DNA of 64,000 nt, from assembly GCA_910583735.1 (NCBI GenBank), contig CAJTXS010000002.1, positions 101,028 to 165,027 on the forward strand. Direction: 5' to 3'. How positions within the stretch are numbered: the stretch's first letter is position 1; each line of letters opens with the position of its first letter. Source of the DNA: an uncultured Christensenella sp. (lineage in GTDB: Bacteria; Bacillota; Clostridia; Christensenellales; UBA3700). Positions 45,509 through 53,386 of this stretch are shown here, in pieces. The position numbers and the translations under genes are program-made. The notes beneath the pieces are model-generated. The model was not told the DNA's origin and searched no databases. It was given only the letters and a program-made list of their open reading frames with translations.

Positions 45509-46146
45509 AGCAACGCTATCTCCTCATCGATAAGTTTAAGCAATTCCTGCTCCTCTGCGGCTCTGCCTTCCCCCGCCTGGGATATTACGTATAGGCATTT
45601 CCGCCTCTCGAAATTCAGATATTCCGCATACGTCTTATCGCAATAGTCGTTATCTCCGAAATGCAGCTGTCGCCGGCTAAGCGCCGCGCTCTCGCCCTCC
45701 GAGCACACTATCACGCTGTAGAAGTGCCTGCCGTCTTTCACTATGTAATCGCGCTCTATCTTAAAGCCGTGCGATACTAAGAATTCTCTAAGCTCTTTTG
45801 CATTGCGGTGGGGCGACAATATGTATCTCTTGACGCCGGTGCACCTATCGCTCATGATAGATATTATCTCTTTTCCGCCCATGCCGGCGATTACGACTAC
45901 GTCCGCTTCGCCGTCCGCAAGCACGCGCATGCCGTCCCCGACTCGAAATTCTATAGCCGCCGCGTTGCGCTGCGCCGCAAGGGCGCGAGCCTTGGCAAGA
46001 CTGCTTGCCGATATATCCGTGGCAATCACCCTCTCGACCAGTCCTTGCTCAAGCGCGCTTACCGCTATCAAGCCGTGGTCGCAACCGATGTCTGCGAGCG
46101 CCGAGCCGCGCACATGCGAGAGTATGGCGGCAAGTCGCTTCCTCAT
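45502..46146 (-). CDS. trmK: tRNA (adenine22-N1)-methyltransferase TrmK
   Basis: 214 residues. The SAM-binding start is ALADIGCDHGLIAVSALE, followed by VVIAGMGGKEIISIM, the family's catalytic loop, and LSPHRNAKELREFL. TrmK methylates A22 of tRNA-Ser, -Leu and others in Firmicutes. Its ATG overlaps the rpoD stop. Confidence 0.93.
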   Translation of the reverse strand: MRKRLAAILSHVRGSALADIGCDHGLIAVSALEQGLVERVIATDISASSLAKARALAAQRNAAAIEFRVGDGMRVLADGEADVVVIAGMGGKEIISIMSDRCTGVKRYILSPHRNAKELREFLVSHGFKIERDYIVKDGRHFYSVIVCSEGESAALSRRQLHFGDNDYCDKTYAEYLNFERRKCLYVISQAGEGRAAEEQELLKLIDEEIALLC

Positions 46147-47330
46147 TTACTGATAAAATCCTTGAGGCGCTTGGTGCGGTTGGGATGACGCAGCTTGCGC
46201 AGCGCCTTAGCCTCTATCTGCCTTATTCTTTCCCTCGTGACGTTGAACTCTTTACCTACCTCTTCCAGCGTCTTGGGGCGTGCGTCGTCTATGCCGTATC
46301 TCTTACGGATGACCTCGTTCTCGCGAGGAGTGAGGGTATCGAGCACCTGCAACAACTGCTCCTTGAGCATCTTAGCCTCCGCCTTATCCGCAGGCGACGC
46401 AGCCTTGTCGTCCTCGAGGAAGTCGCCTAAGTGGCTGTCCTCTTCCTCGCCGATAGGCGTCTCGAGCGATACGGGGTCTTGAGCAATCTTCTGAATCTCG
46501 ATTACTTTTTCCACAGGTATACCCATGACCTCGGCTATCTCCGCGGGAGTAGGCTCTCTGCCGAGCGTCTGCAACAGCTGACGCTGTACTCTGCCCGTCT
46601 TGTTGATTGTCTCGACCATGTGCACGGGTATCCTTATCGTCCTTGCCTGATCTGCTATGGCTCTCGTGATAGACTGCCTTATCCACCAAGTAGCGTATGT
46701 GGAAAACTTGAAGCCCTTGGTGTAGTCGAACTTCTCGACCGCCTTCATCAGACCGAGATTGCCCTCTTGTATGAGGTCGAGAAACTGCATTCCCCTTCCC
46801 ACATAGCGCTTTGCAATAGATACAACCAGCCTTAGATTGGCTTCGCTAAGCCTGTTCTTGGCGTACTCGTCGCCCTCCGCCATCCTGCGGGCGAGATCTT
46901 TCTCCTCGTCGGGATTGAGCAGCGGTACCGAGCCTATATCCTTAAGATACATTTTGACCGAGTCGTCCGTGGAGCTCTCCAAGCCTTCCGTGATATCGTA
47001 TCCCTCTCCGGCAACGTTGAGCGACTCGATAACTACGCCGCCCGCCTCGATGTTCTTATACGCGGCGGCAAGCTCCTCAACACTTAGCGCGAACTTGTCC
47101 AGCCTATCGTTGATGTCCATCTCGCCTACTTTGCCGTCTCTTGCGCCGGATATGATTCTCTCTATCTCGAGATTAATCTTAGCCTCGCGCTTACGTCTCT
47201 TATCTTCGGACTCGTTGCTGTTGTCCTCGGTGGCGGACGAAACCTTTTCCGCAGCCTCATGAGCCTGCAAAATCAACAATTCCTCGGGTATATCCCTCGC
47301 CGATTTCGTCCCTTTCTTTTCTTCTTCCAT
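46143..47330 (-). CDS. rpoD: Primary RNA polymerase sigma factor (SigA)
   Basis: 395 residues. Region 1.2/2 begins DSVKMYLKDIGSVPLLNPDEE. Region 2 is intact (RLVVSIAKRYVGRGMQFLDLIQEGN with the core-binding segment, then FSTYATWWIRQ, the -10 recognition helix). Region 4 ends with LEEVGKEFNVTRERIRQIEAKALRKLRHP. The intact regions agree with the TTGACA/TATAAT-like promoters seen in this window. GGAGG is 5 bases before ATG, and the gene follows dnaG by 15 bases, the macromolecular synthesis operon. Confidence 0.97.
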   Translation of the reverse strand: MEEEKKGTKSARDIPEELLILQAHEAAEKVSSATEDNSNESEDKRRKREAKINLEIERIISGARDGKVGEMDINDRLDKFALSVEELAAAYKNIEAGGVVIESLNVAGEGYDITEGLESSTDDSVKMYLKDIGSVPLLNPDEEKDLARRMAEGDEYAKNRLSEANLRLVVSIAKRYVGRGMQFLDLIQEGNLGLMKAVEKFDYTKGFKFSTYATWWIRQSITRAIADQARTIRIPVHMVETINKTGRVQRQLLQTLGREPTPAEIAEVMGIPVEKVIEIQKIAQDPVSLETPIGEEEDSHLGDFLEDDKAASPADKAEAKMLKEQLLQVLDTLTPRENEVIRKRYGIDDARPKTLEEVGKEFNVTRERIRQIEAKALRKLRHPNRTKRLKDFISK

Positions 47331-47345
47331 ATATCCTCCGTCTGA

Positions 47346-49100
47346 TTATTTTCTCTTATCCTTAAACTTGAGTTCGGCGTATTGCGCAAGCAGCTTCGCC
47401 TTGCCGTCACCGCTGTCCTCTCCGTCTATTGTCTTGGTGAACTCGCTCATCTCGCGCTTGCGATACTCTTTTAATACAGACTTATAGCAGTCCGCATAAT
47501 ATCCGGCAGCCGCATCTTCGGGCACTGTCTTGCCCTCGGAAAAGATCTCTTTCACCTCATGGTTGATGTCCGCAAGGGCTTGCAGGTCGTCGAGCGTCGC
47601 CTCGCCGCAAGCGGACAGTCTGCGATACTCGTCGTACACCGCGCGTAGGTCTCTGTCCGTTATATATGCGGATAAATCGCTCTTGTCTATCCCCTCTACG
47701 CCCGCGTATAGCGCGTACATCATAAATCTTAACGCCTTGAATATCTTGCCCGTCTTCTTGCCGCTGACTATAACCGGGGCGGCGACGGACTCCGCGGTAT
47801 TGCCGCTCTCGTACTGCCTTACGAGCACGGGCTTGGCAATATCCGACCTTGCCGATATGTAATCGATATATACGTCCACCTGCGCGGGATTGGTAAGCGC
47901 GCGGAGTATGTCCACCGCTTTAACCGCATACGCGCCCCTGTCCTCGGGCACGCTCATGTTAAACTCTTGCGCGAGCTTGTCCAACTTATACTCGAATAGC
48001 GGCTTGGCGGAAGCGAGCAGGTCCATATAGCCCTTCTTTCCCTTCTCTCTTACGTATTCGTCTGGGTCCTTACCGTCGGGCACCGATACTACCCTAACAT
48101 TAAGCCATTCGCCGTAGAGGATATCCAGTCCGCGCATAGTTGCCTTTTGCCCCGCGCTGTCGCCGTCATAGCTGATATATATCTTATCGGAGTAACGCTT
48201 GAGCAGCTTGGCTTGCATCTCCGTGAGCGCCGTGCCCATAGAGGCAAGACAATTGCCTATGCCCGCTTGATACAGAGATATAACATCCATATATCCCTCT
48301 ACCATGATGATGCTGTCGACAGCCTCTTCTATCATCGCCTTCTTGACGGTATGCAAGCCGAAAAGCTCTCTGGATTTGTCGAACAGCACAGTCTCTTTGG
48401 TGTTGCGATACTTAGGCTGCTTGTCTTTCTCCAGCACTCTGCCGCCGAAGGCTATTACCTGCCTCATATTGTTGATAATGGGCACTATCAGCCTGTCCGC
48501 CTGCACATCGTATATCCCGCCGCCGCGTTTATCGCCCGCAATACCTACCTCTATCATTTCGTCCTTGCCGTAGCCGAGCGAAGTAAGATGCGCTATCGAA
48601 TCGTCGAAGCCGGGGCAATATCCCAGCCCGAACACCTTGATTGTGCGCTCGGAGATTCCGCGAGCCGCAAGATAGGCGCGGGCGCGCTTGCCCTTGTCGC
48701 TCATAAGACACTTGTGATAGTAGGACGCGCAATCGCGCATCAGCGAATACAGCCTATCCCTGTGCCGCTTGCTCAGCGCCGCCTTGTCTCCCGACGAACG
48801 GAATTCGGGCACCGTCATACCCGCCTTTGACGCAAGTATACCCACCGCGCCCATAAAGTCGGTATGGTCTATCTCCATTACGAAATTGATTAAATCTCCG
48901 CCTTTATGACATCCGAAACAGTAATACATATTGGACGCCTCGTCGACGGTGAACGAAGGCGTCTTTTCGTGATGAAAAGGACAGCACGCCCAATACTTGC
49001 CGCTCTTGCGATTGAGGGCGATATTGTATCCGCTTGCCACATCAACTATATTAACTCTGCGCTTGAGCTCGTCAAGCCAGCTCGAGAATTCGTCAGCCAT
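47346..49100 (-). CDS. dnaG: DNA primase
   Basis: 584 residues. N-terminal CHC2 zinc finger CPFHH...CFGCHKGGD, then the catalytic core with VEGYMDVISLYQAG and SYDGDSAGQKA (Toprim Glu and Asp). The C-terminal 140 residues should bind the replicative helicase. It opens the dnaG-rpoD operon. A TATAAT (49109-49114) lies 8 bases before ATG and there is no Shine-Dalgarno site, so the message has little or no leader. Confidence 0.96.
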   Translation of the reverse strand: MADEFSSWLDELKRRVNIVDVASGYNIALNRKSGKYWACCPFHHEKTPSFTVDEASNMYYCFGCHKGGDLINFVMEIDHTDFMGAVGILASKAGMTVPEFRSSGDKAALSKRHRDRLYSLMRDCASYYHKCLMSDKGKRARAYLAARGISERTIKVFGLGYCPGFDDSIAHLTSLGYGKDEMIEVGIAGDKRGGGIYDVQADRLIVPIINNMRQVIAFGGRVLEKDKQPKYRNTKETVLFDKSRELFGLHTVKKAMIEEAVDSIIMVEGYMDVISLYQAGIGNCLASMGTALTEMQAKLLKRYSDKIYISYDGDSAGQKATMRGLDILYGEWLNVRVVSVPDGKDPDEYVREKGKKGYMDLLASAKPLFEYKLDKLAQEFNMSVPEDRGAYAVKAVDILRALTNPAQVDVYIDYISARSDIAKPVLVRQYESGNTAESVAAPVIVSGKKTGKIFKALRFMMYALYAGVEGIDKSDLSAYITDRDLRAVYDEYRRLSACGEATLDDLQALADINHEVKEIFSEGKTVPEDAAAGYYADCYKSVLKEYRKREMSEFTKTIDGEDSGDGKAKLLAQYAELKFKDKRK

Positions 49101-49707
49101 ACAAATATATTATACGACTAAAATCTCTTATCTCCTAAAATATAATATTAAATATATATAAATTTTAATTAAAATATTATTTTATAACAGCCCGAAAGTG
49201 CTATACCTTTGGTTTGCGAAATATAATAGCTATATTTTAGCTATAATTACAGTAGATATTTGCATATTTTGATATATTATTTCAACTCATAATTGCGATT
49301 CTTTAATAAGACAGATTATATTTTATATTAGCGCAGTGTACGTAAATTTTTTTCTTATTTACTCAAATTTATATAATCGAATTAAACGCAATAAAAACTA
49401 TCGACCTGTTAAGTAATCTTAATAAGTACGATGATTATCATTTATTGATAAGTTAAATTTGCTATAAGTTAACCGATTCTGTCTGTTGTATATGCAACTC
49501 TATGATTATATAACAGTATAATTACTGCTCTCATCCATTAGGCATCGCTTTGATTTATAATATCTGCATATCATATCATTTCTTAAGTATTACTTATTTT
49601 ATCGGGACAAGCCCTATAAACGGAATTATATTATTTGCGGCTATAATTATCTGAAAATTTCTTTTACCGATATTGACCGCTGCTATTGTAATATGTATAA
49701 TTAATAT
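49101..49707. other. 607-base AT-rich divergent gap between dnaG and dgt
   Basis: Carries the dnaG -10 box at one edge and the dgt promoter at the other. The middle is long A/T runs with no gene, hairpin or repeat I can support. The length is unusual for this window and could include DNA-bending or further control sites. Confidence 0.6.
49673..49701 (+). promoter_or_regulatory. Promoter of dgt, leaderless geometry
   Basis: TTGACC (49673-49678), 17-base spacer, TATAAT (49696-49701), then exactly 6 bases to the dgt ATG at 49708. Expected transcription start falls on the A of ATG. No Shine-Dalgarno sequence exists. Confidence 0.8.
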
Positions 49708-50712
49708 ATGGATTATAAAATAATAAGTTCTCAAATAGAAGATAAATACCTAAGCAAATACGCGCAGAAGTCTGCCGATTCCAAAGGCAGGCTTCGTCCC
49801 ATCTCTCCCTGCCCTCTCCGCAACGACTATCAGAGAGATAGAGACCGCATCATACACTGCAAGGCATTTAGACGCCTTAAGCATAAGACGCAGGTATTCC
49901 TCTCGCCCGAAGGCGACCACTACCGCACAAGATTGACGCATACATTAGAAGTATCGCAGATAGCCCGCACTATGGCACGCGCCCTAAGACTTAACGAAGA
50001 CCTTACCGAAGCTATATCCTTAGGTCACGACCTCGGTCATACTCCTTTCGGACACGCGGGTGAAGCCATACTCAACTCCCTTATAGAAGGCGGCTTTATG
50101 CACAACATGCACAGCCTGCGCGTAGTCGATTTACTCGAAAATAACGGAGAGGGACTTAACCTCACTTACGAAGTGCGCGACGGCATCGCCAATCATAAAT
50201 ATACCGACAAGCCCTGCACTCTCGAAGGCTATCTACTGATATACGCGGACAGGTTCGCATACATCAATCACGATATCGAAGATGCTGTACGTGCGGGCGT
50301 ATTGAAAGACTCCGACTTGCCTAAAGACTGCGTCAAGGTCCTCGGCTCCACTAAGGGCGAGCGTATCAACAACATGATCCTCGACCTCGTCGACAACAGC
50401 TACGAGAAGGGCAAAATAAAGCAGTCTGCCCTATTTGAGGATATGACATGCAAGCTGCACGACTTCATGTTCAGCGGCGTCTACACCAATCCTCAAGCTA
50501 AAGGCGAAGAGCGCAAGGCGGATAAGATGCTGTGCATGCTCTTTAAGTACTTTATGGACAATCCGAGCTCTCTCCCCTCGTTCTATCGCACATTGACAGC
50601 CTCTTATCCCTTAGATAGGGTCGTCGGCGATTATATAGCTTCGTTTACCGACAGATACGCCATAGAAGTATTCAAGAGGCTATTCGTACCCGAAGAGTGG
50701 CGCATACATTGA
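49708..50712 (+). CDS. dgt: dGTP triphosphohydrolase-like HD protein
   Basis: 334 residues. HCKAFRRLKHKTQVFLSPEGDHYRTRLTHTLEVSQIARTMA includes the first metal His, LGHDLGHTPFGHAGE is the HD pair, and INHDIEDAVRAG gives the last Asp. It splits dNTPs to nucleoside and triphosphate, though substrate range varies within the family. In Firmicutes it is often next to dnaG; here it is divergent. The gene should be translated from a leaderless mRNA. A weak stem AAATAGCG/CGCTATTT (50758-50784) follows. Confidence 0.93.
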   Translation: MDYKIISSQIEDKYLSKYAQKSADSKGRLRPISPCPLRNDYQRDRDRIIHCKAFRRLKHKTQVFLSPEGDHYRTRLTHTLEVSQIARTMARALRLNEDLTEAISLGHDLGHTPFGHAGEAILNSLIEGGFMHNMHSLRVVDLLENNGEGLNLTYEVRDGIANHKYTDKPCTLEGYLLIYADRFAYINHDIEDAVRAGVLKDSDLPKDCVKVLGSTKGERINNMILDLVDNSYEKGKIKQSALFEDMTCKLHDFMFSGVYTNPQAKGEERKADKMLCMLFKYFMDNPSSLPSFYRTLTASYPLDRVVGDYIASFTDRYAIEVFKRLFVPEEWRIH

Positions 50713-50920
50713 CAAATATAATTATAAATCGATTAGATAAACGAAATTATAATATCAAAAATAGCGGCTATTCAGTCGCTATTTCCATATTAATCTATTG
50801 TCTGTTTAGTCCTTATTTAATCTTATATAACAGCGATATTATTTTATCGATAATCACACAGAACGCGTTCGAAAGTATACCCCCTACATTATAAACAGTT
50901 ATATTTAGTAATATACGAAT

Positions 50921-51679
50921 TTATATTCCAATCGAAAATTCGGAAAACGATGCTGTAAATTTTTCGCCGTCGAAATCAAGCGTAGCGACTATATATCCCA
51001 GTCTATTGACTTCCGCCACCGCAACAACCGAGCGATATGTCATAAGGCGAAAAATTCCGCTTGCCGGATTAAGAGTGGGCGCCACAAAGGACACCGCGTT
51101 TATATTAGGAATTTGCCCTTCTCTAACCTCTCCGTCGGGCGTAAAAATCATATCGTAATATGTCCTATCCATATATCCAAGAGATACATCAAGCGTATAT
51201 TGCGTAAGATAATTGCCTATACGCATGTATCCGCCTTGCTCGAAAGTCGCGCAATAAGCATCGCCGTCGCTGTCAATTTTATCGTCGTATAATAGCTTAT
51301 ACGAATCGGTATTCAGTTTATATATTCTGTAATTACCGTATCCGCCGCTCCCGCCCGTCTGCGAGGAACAGAAAAGCAATTTATCTTCTCCGCCGAAATC
51401 AAACGTATAAATAGCAGGAGAATAGCCGTCCTCCAACTCAATATAATAAGGCGCGAAGCTATCGAACTTAACTTGTACCTTAATATCTGTTATATAGTTG
51501 TCTCCGTTGCCGAATAAACTCGCAACTCCCTTAACCTCGCCATCCGCCACCGCCACGACCTGCAGCGGCTTATCAAGCTCTTCGGCGCGCGCAGTCCCCT
51601 GCACGAGCGCAACCGCGCATAACAAAATCACCGCAATCCCAACCGCTAAAATTTTCAGCGACACAACTGTCCTTCTCAT
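50921..51679 (-). CDS. Exported protein of unknown function
   Basis: 252 residues. A clear signal peptide: basic start (MRRTVVSLK), hydrophobic core, and cleavage near TARA-EE at about residue 32. The mature part is beta-rich with YTFDFGGEDKLLFCSSQTGGSGGYGNYRIY, resembling repeat-propeller (VCBS-type) secreted proteins, but I cannot name the family. It stands alone. CATAAT (51686-51691) is 6 bases before ATG, with no Shine-Dalgarno site. Confidence 0.75.
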   Translation of the reverse strand: MRRTVVSLKILAVGIAVILLCAVALVQGTARAEELDKPLQVVAVADGEVKGVASLFGNGDNYITDIKVQVKFDSFAPYYIELEDGYSPAIYTFDFGGEDKLLFCSSQTGGSGGYGNYRIYKLNTDSYKLLYDDKIDSDGDAYCATFEQGGYMRIGNYLTQYTLDVSLGYMDRTYYDMIFTPDGEVREGQIPNINAVSFVAPTLNPASGIFRLMTYRSVVAVAEVNRLGYIVATLDFDGEKFTASFSEFSIGI

Positions 51680-51769
51680 AATTTCATTATGCGTATTATC
51701 GGCAATAATATAATGTCTGCTCTATTTGATAAAATTAGCTTTTGCTTATTTTTTTTATTTTATATACGC

Positions 51770-51802
51770 TTGACGACAACTTTTGCGTTATGCTATTATA
51801 AT
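51770..51802 (+). promoter_or_regulatory. Promoter of tRNA-Val
   Basis: TTGACG (51770-51775), 18 bases, TATTAT (51794-51799), overlapping TATAAT at 51797-51802, which ends 8 bases before the mature tRNA 5' end. Confidence 0.55.
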
Positions 51803-51810
51803 CAAGCAAC

Positions 51811-51887
<77 letters not shown>

Positions 51888-51897
51888 TACGCGACGT

Positions 51898-51937
51898 ATA
51901 CGCACACTTTTAAGCAGTGTGCGTATTTTTTATTTTG
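51898..51937 (+). terminator. Terminator of the tRNA-Val unit
   Basis: ATACGCACAC/GTGTGCGTAT (51898-51907, 51917-51926), followed by a T-rich run. It begins 11 bases after CCA. Confidence 0.85.
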
Positions 51938-52301
51938 CTCTAACATTAAGGAAAGCTGAAAATTTAACATTCACAAATTGGATGTATTCATTTTAGTTTT
52001 ATGCAAATACGCATAGTTCTTCCGATTAGTTATTAAAAAGTTTTGTATTAATAATTTTGATATATGATTAAAGGTAATAGATTTGAATTTTTTTGCAATA
52101 AACAAATAAATATCCATATCAGCCATCTTCTCTTCTTATAAAATAATCGTAACTACAATCCGGTTAGCAACGCGGCGCGTACAGGCGGACTTTTTCCTTT
52201 TTATAAAATTATTACAACTAAAGCCGCAGCAAAACAGTCAATAACTTAAATAATGCTTGAACGGAATAATCGCATACATCTATTATAAAAGTTGAAATAG
52301 G
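51938..52301. other. 364-base AT-rich gap
   Basis: No gene is supported. A small GAAATA/TATTTC hairpin at 52294-52308 includes the stop codon of the 52302 gene and is followed on the minus strand by AACTTTTATAA; it may act as a weak terminator. Nothing else was recognised. Confidence 0.5.
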
Positions 52302-52817
52302 CTATTTCTTAGATGTCTCGCACTTGACTATATCCGATGTCACGCCGCGCACATCATCCGCCTTGACTACAATCAGCGAGCTTACATACTTGGCGATTTC
52401 CACGTTATCCAATGCGCCGTGATAGCCCAATGCGACTTTTAGCTCTCCGCCGTTTATTGTCACCCTGTCCACGCTTAAAGACGCGTCTTGAGACAGCGCC
52501 GCAAATACGAATATCAAAGCGTTATGCTCGAAAAAATAATCGTTAAAGCGAGCAAAAATCTCATCTATGTTGGGCGTAGCTATATAGCTTCTGTCCTCAA
52601 AAAAGCTGCTCAACTGCTCTGCGCTGCGTATGAGCGTAGCTCCGCCGTACGGCATATTGCCGTCGTAAGGCACGTAATCCAGCCTGACGCCGCTGTCGTA
52701 ATAGGATAATCCCGACTGACATGCGCACAGCGCGCATACAATCACCGAAAGCAGCAGCGCGACAGCTACTATCGCTATAATCTTACGCGTCATATCGCCG
52801 CTCTTGCGCTTATTCAT
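52302..52817 (-). CDS. Lipoprotein of unknown function
   Basis: 171 residues from the ATG at 52817, one base after the stop of the phosphatase gene; a GTG three codons upstream (52826) with AAAGG is an alternative. A basic N-terminus and hydrophobic stretch end in LCAC-QSG, a lipobox with Cys near residue 32. The mature part has a helix-rich middle (EQLSSFFEDRS, FNDYFFEHNALIFVF) and a strand-rich end, a layout seen in several short Clostridial lipoproteins. Coupled translation with the phosphatase suggests a shared unit. Confidence 0.75.
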   Translation of the reverse strand: MNKRKSGDMTRKIIAIVAVALLLSVIVCALCACQSGLSYYDSGVRLDYVPYDGNMPYGGATLIRSAEQLSSFFEDRSYIATPNIDEIFARFNDYFFEHNALIFVFAALSQDASLSVDRVTINGGELKVALGYHGALDNVEIAKYVSSLIVVKADDVRGVTSDIVKCETSKK

Positions 52818-52818
52818 C

Positions 52819-53286
52819 TCAGTCACCGATATTACCTTTCAAAAAATGCTTATTGCGAATATATGTAAGCAAGGCGTCCGTACCTCTGTCGACATCCTCG
52901 AAAGTCTTATCGAAATTGCCCGTATACCACGGGTCGGAGATATTGGAATTGTCTCCGCAATACTCGAGAAGCTTAACGGAATCGATACCCATATATCTCA
53001 AGTCTCTGACATTGGCAGCGTCCATAGCAATGATATAATCATATTTTGCCGCATCATGCGCGTTTATACGGGCGGCGCGCTTGCTCGAGTAATCGATATT
53101 AAGTCTGTCGAGAATCCTTGCCGTACCGCGATGCACGCGATTGCCCTCTTCCTCGTCGCCGGTGCCTGCGGATGCTACCTCGATTTTATCCGACAGACCT
53201 GCGAGGTCTACCTTATGCCGAAATACAAATTCCGCCATAGGAGAGCGACAAATATTGCCTAAGCATACGAATAATACTCTAACCAT
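52819..53286 (-). CDS. Low-molecular-weight protein tyrosine phosphatase
   Basis: 155 residues from the ATG at 53286; the longer open frame runs into the next gene's terminator and lacks homology. The P-loop VCLGNICRSPMAEF has the CX5R catalytic motif near the N-terminus, and SDPWYTGNFD carries the general-acid Asp. Such enzymes act on phosphotyrosine proteins or arginine phosphate (YwlE). The usual DP(W/Y)Y form is kept. TATAAT lies 6 bases before ATG and there is no Shine-Dalgarno site. Confidence 0.93.
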   Translation of the reverse strand: MVRVLFVCLGNICRSPMAEFVFRHKVDLAGLSDKIEVASAGTGDEEEGNRVHRGTARILDRLNIDYSSKRAARINAHDAAKYDYIIAMDAANVRDLRYMGIDSVKLLEYCGDNSNISDPWYTGNFDKTFEDVDRGTDALLTYIRNKHFLKGNIGD

Positions 53287-53292
53287 AACAAG

Positions 53293-53298
53293 ATTATA
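53293..53298 (-). promoter_or_regulatory. -10 box of the LMW phosphatase gene, leaderless geometry
   Basis: TATAAT on the minus strand ends 6 bases before ATG 53286; a TG dinucleotide lies just upstream of the box. The -35 (TTGCGC, 18-base spacer) is weak. Confidence 0.6.
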
Positions 53299-53340
53299 AC
53301 CAATGGCTGAACATAAGCGCAAGTAAAATGCCGCATATAG

Positions 53341-53365
53341 AAAAGACGCGGCAGTAAGCCGCGCC
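53341..53365 (-). terminator. Terminator of the 53387-55468 gene
   Basis: GGCGCGGC/GCCGCGTC on the minus strand (53345-53352, 53358-53365) with one G-T pair, followed by TTTTCT; it lies 22 bases after the stop codon. Confidence 0.7.
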
Positions 53366-53386
53366 TTATATATCCGTATATTTGCG

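Noticed and set aside
50697..50894. 65-codon hydrophobic frame after dgt
   Set aside because: It starts inside dgt, lies in AT-rich DNA where such frames arise easily, and has no Shine-Dalgarno site or -10 box.
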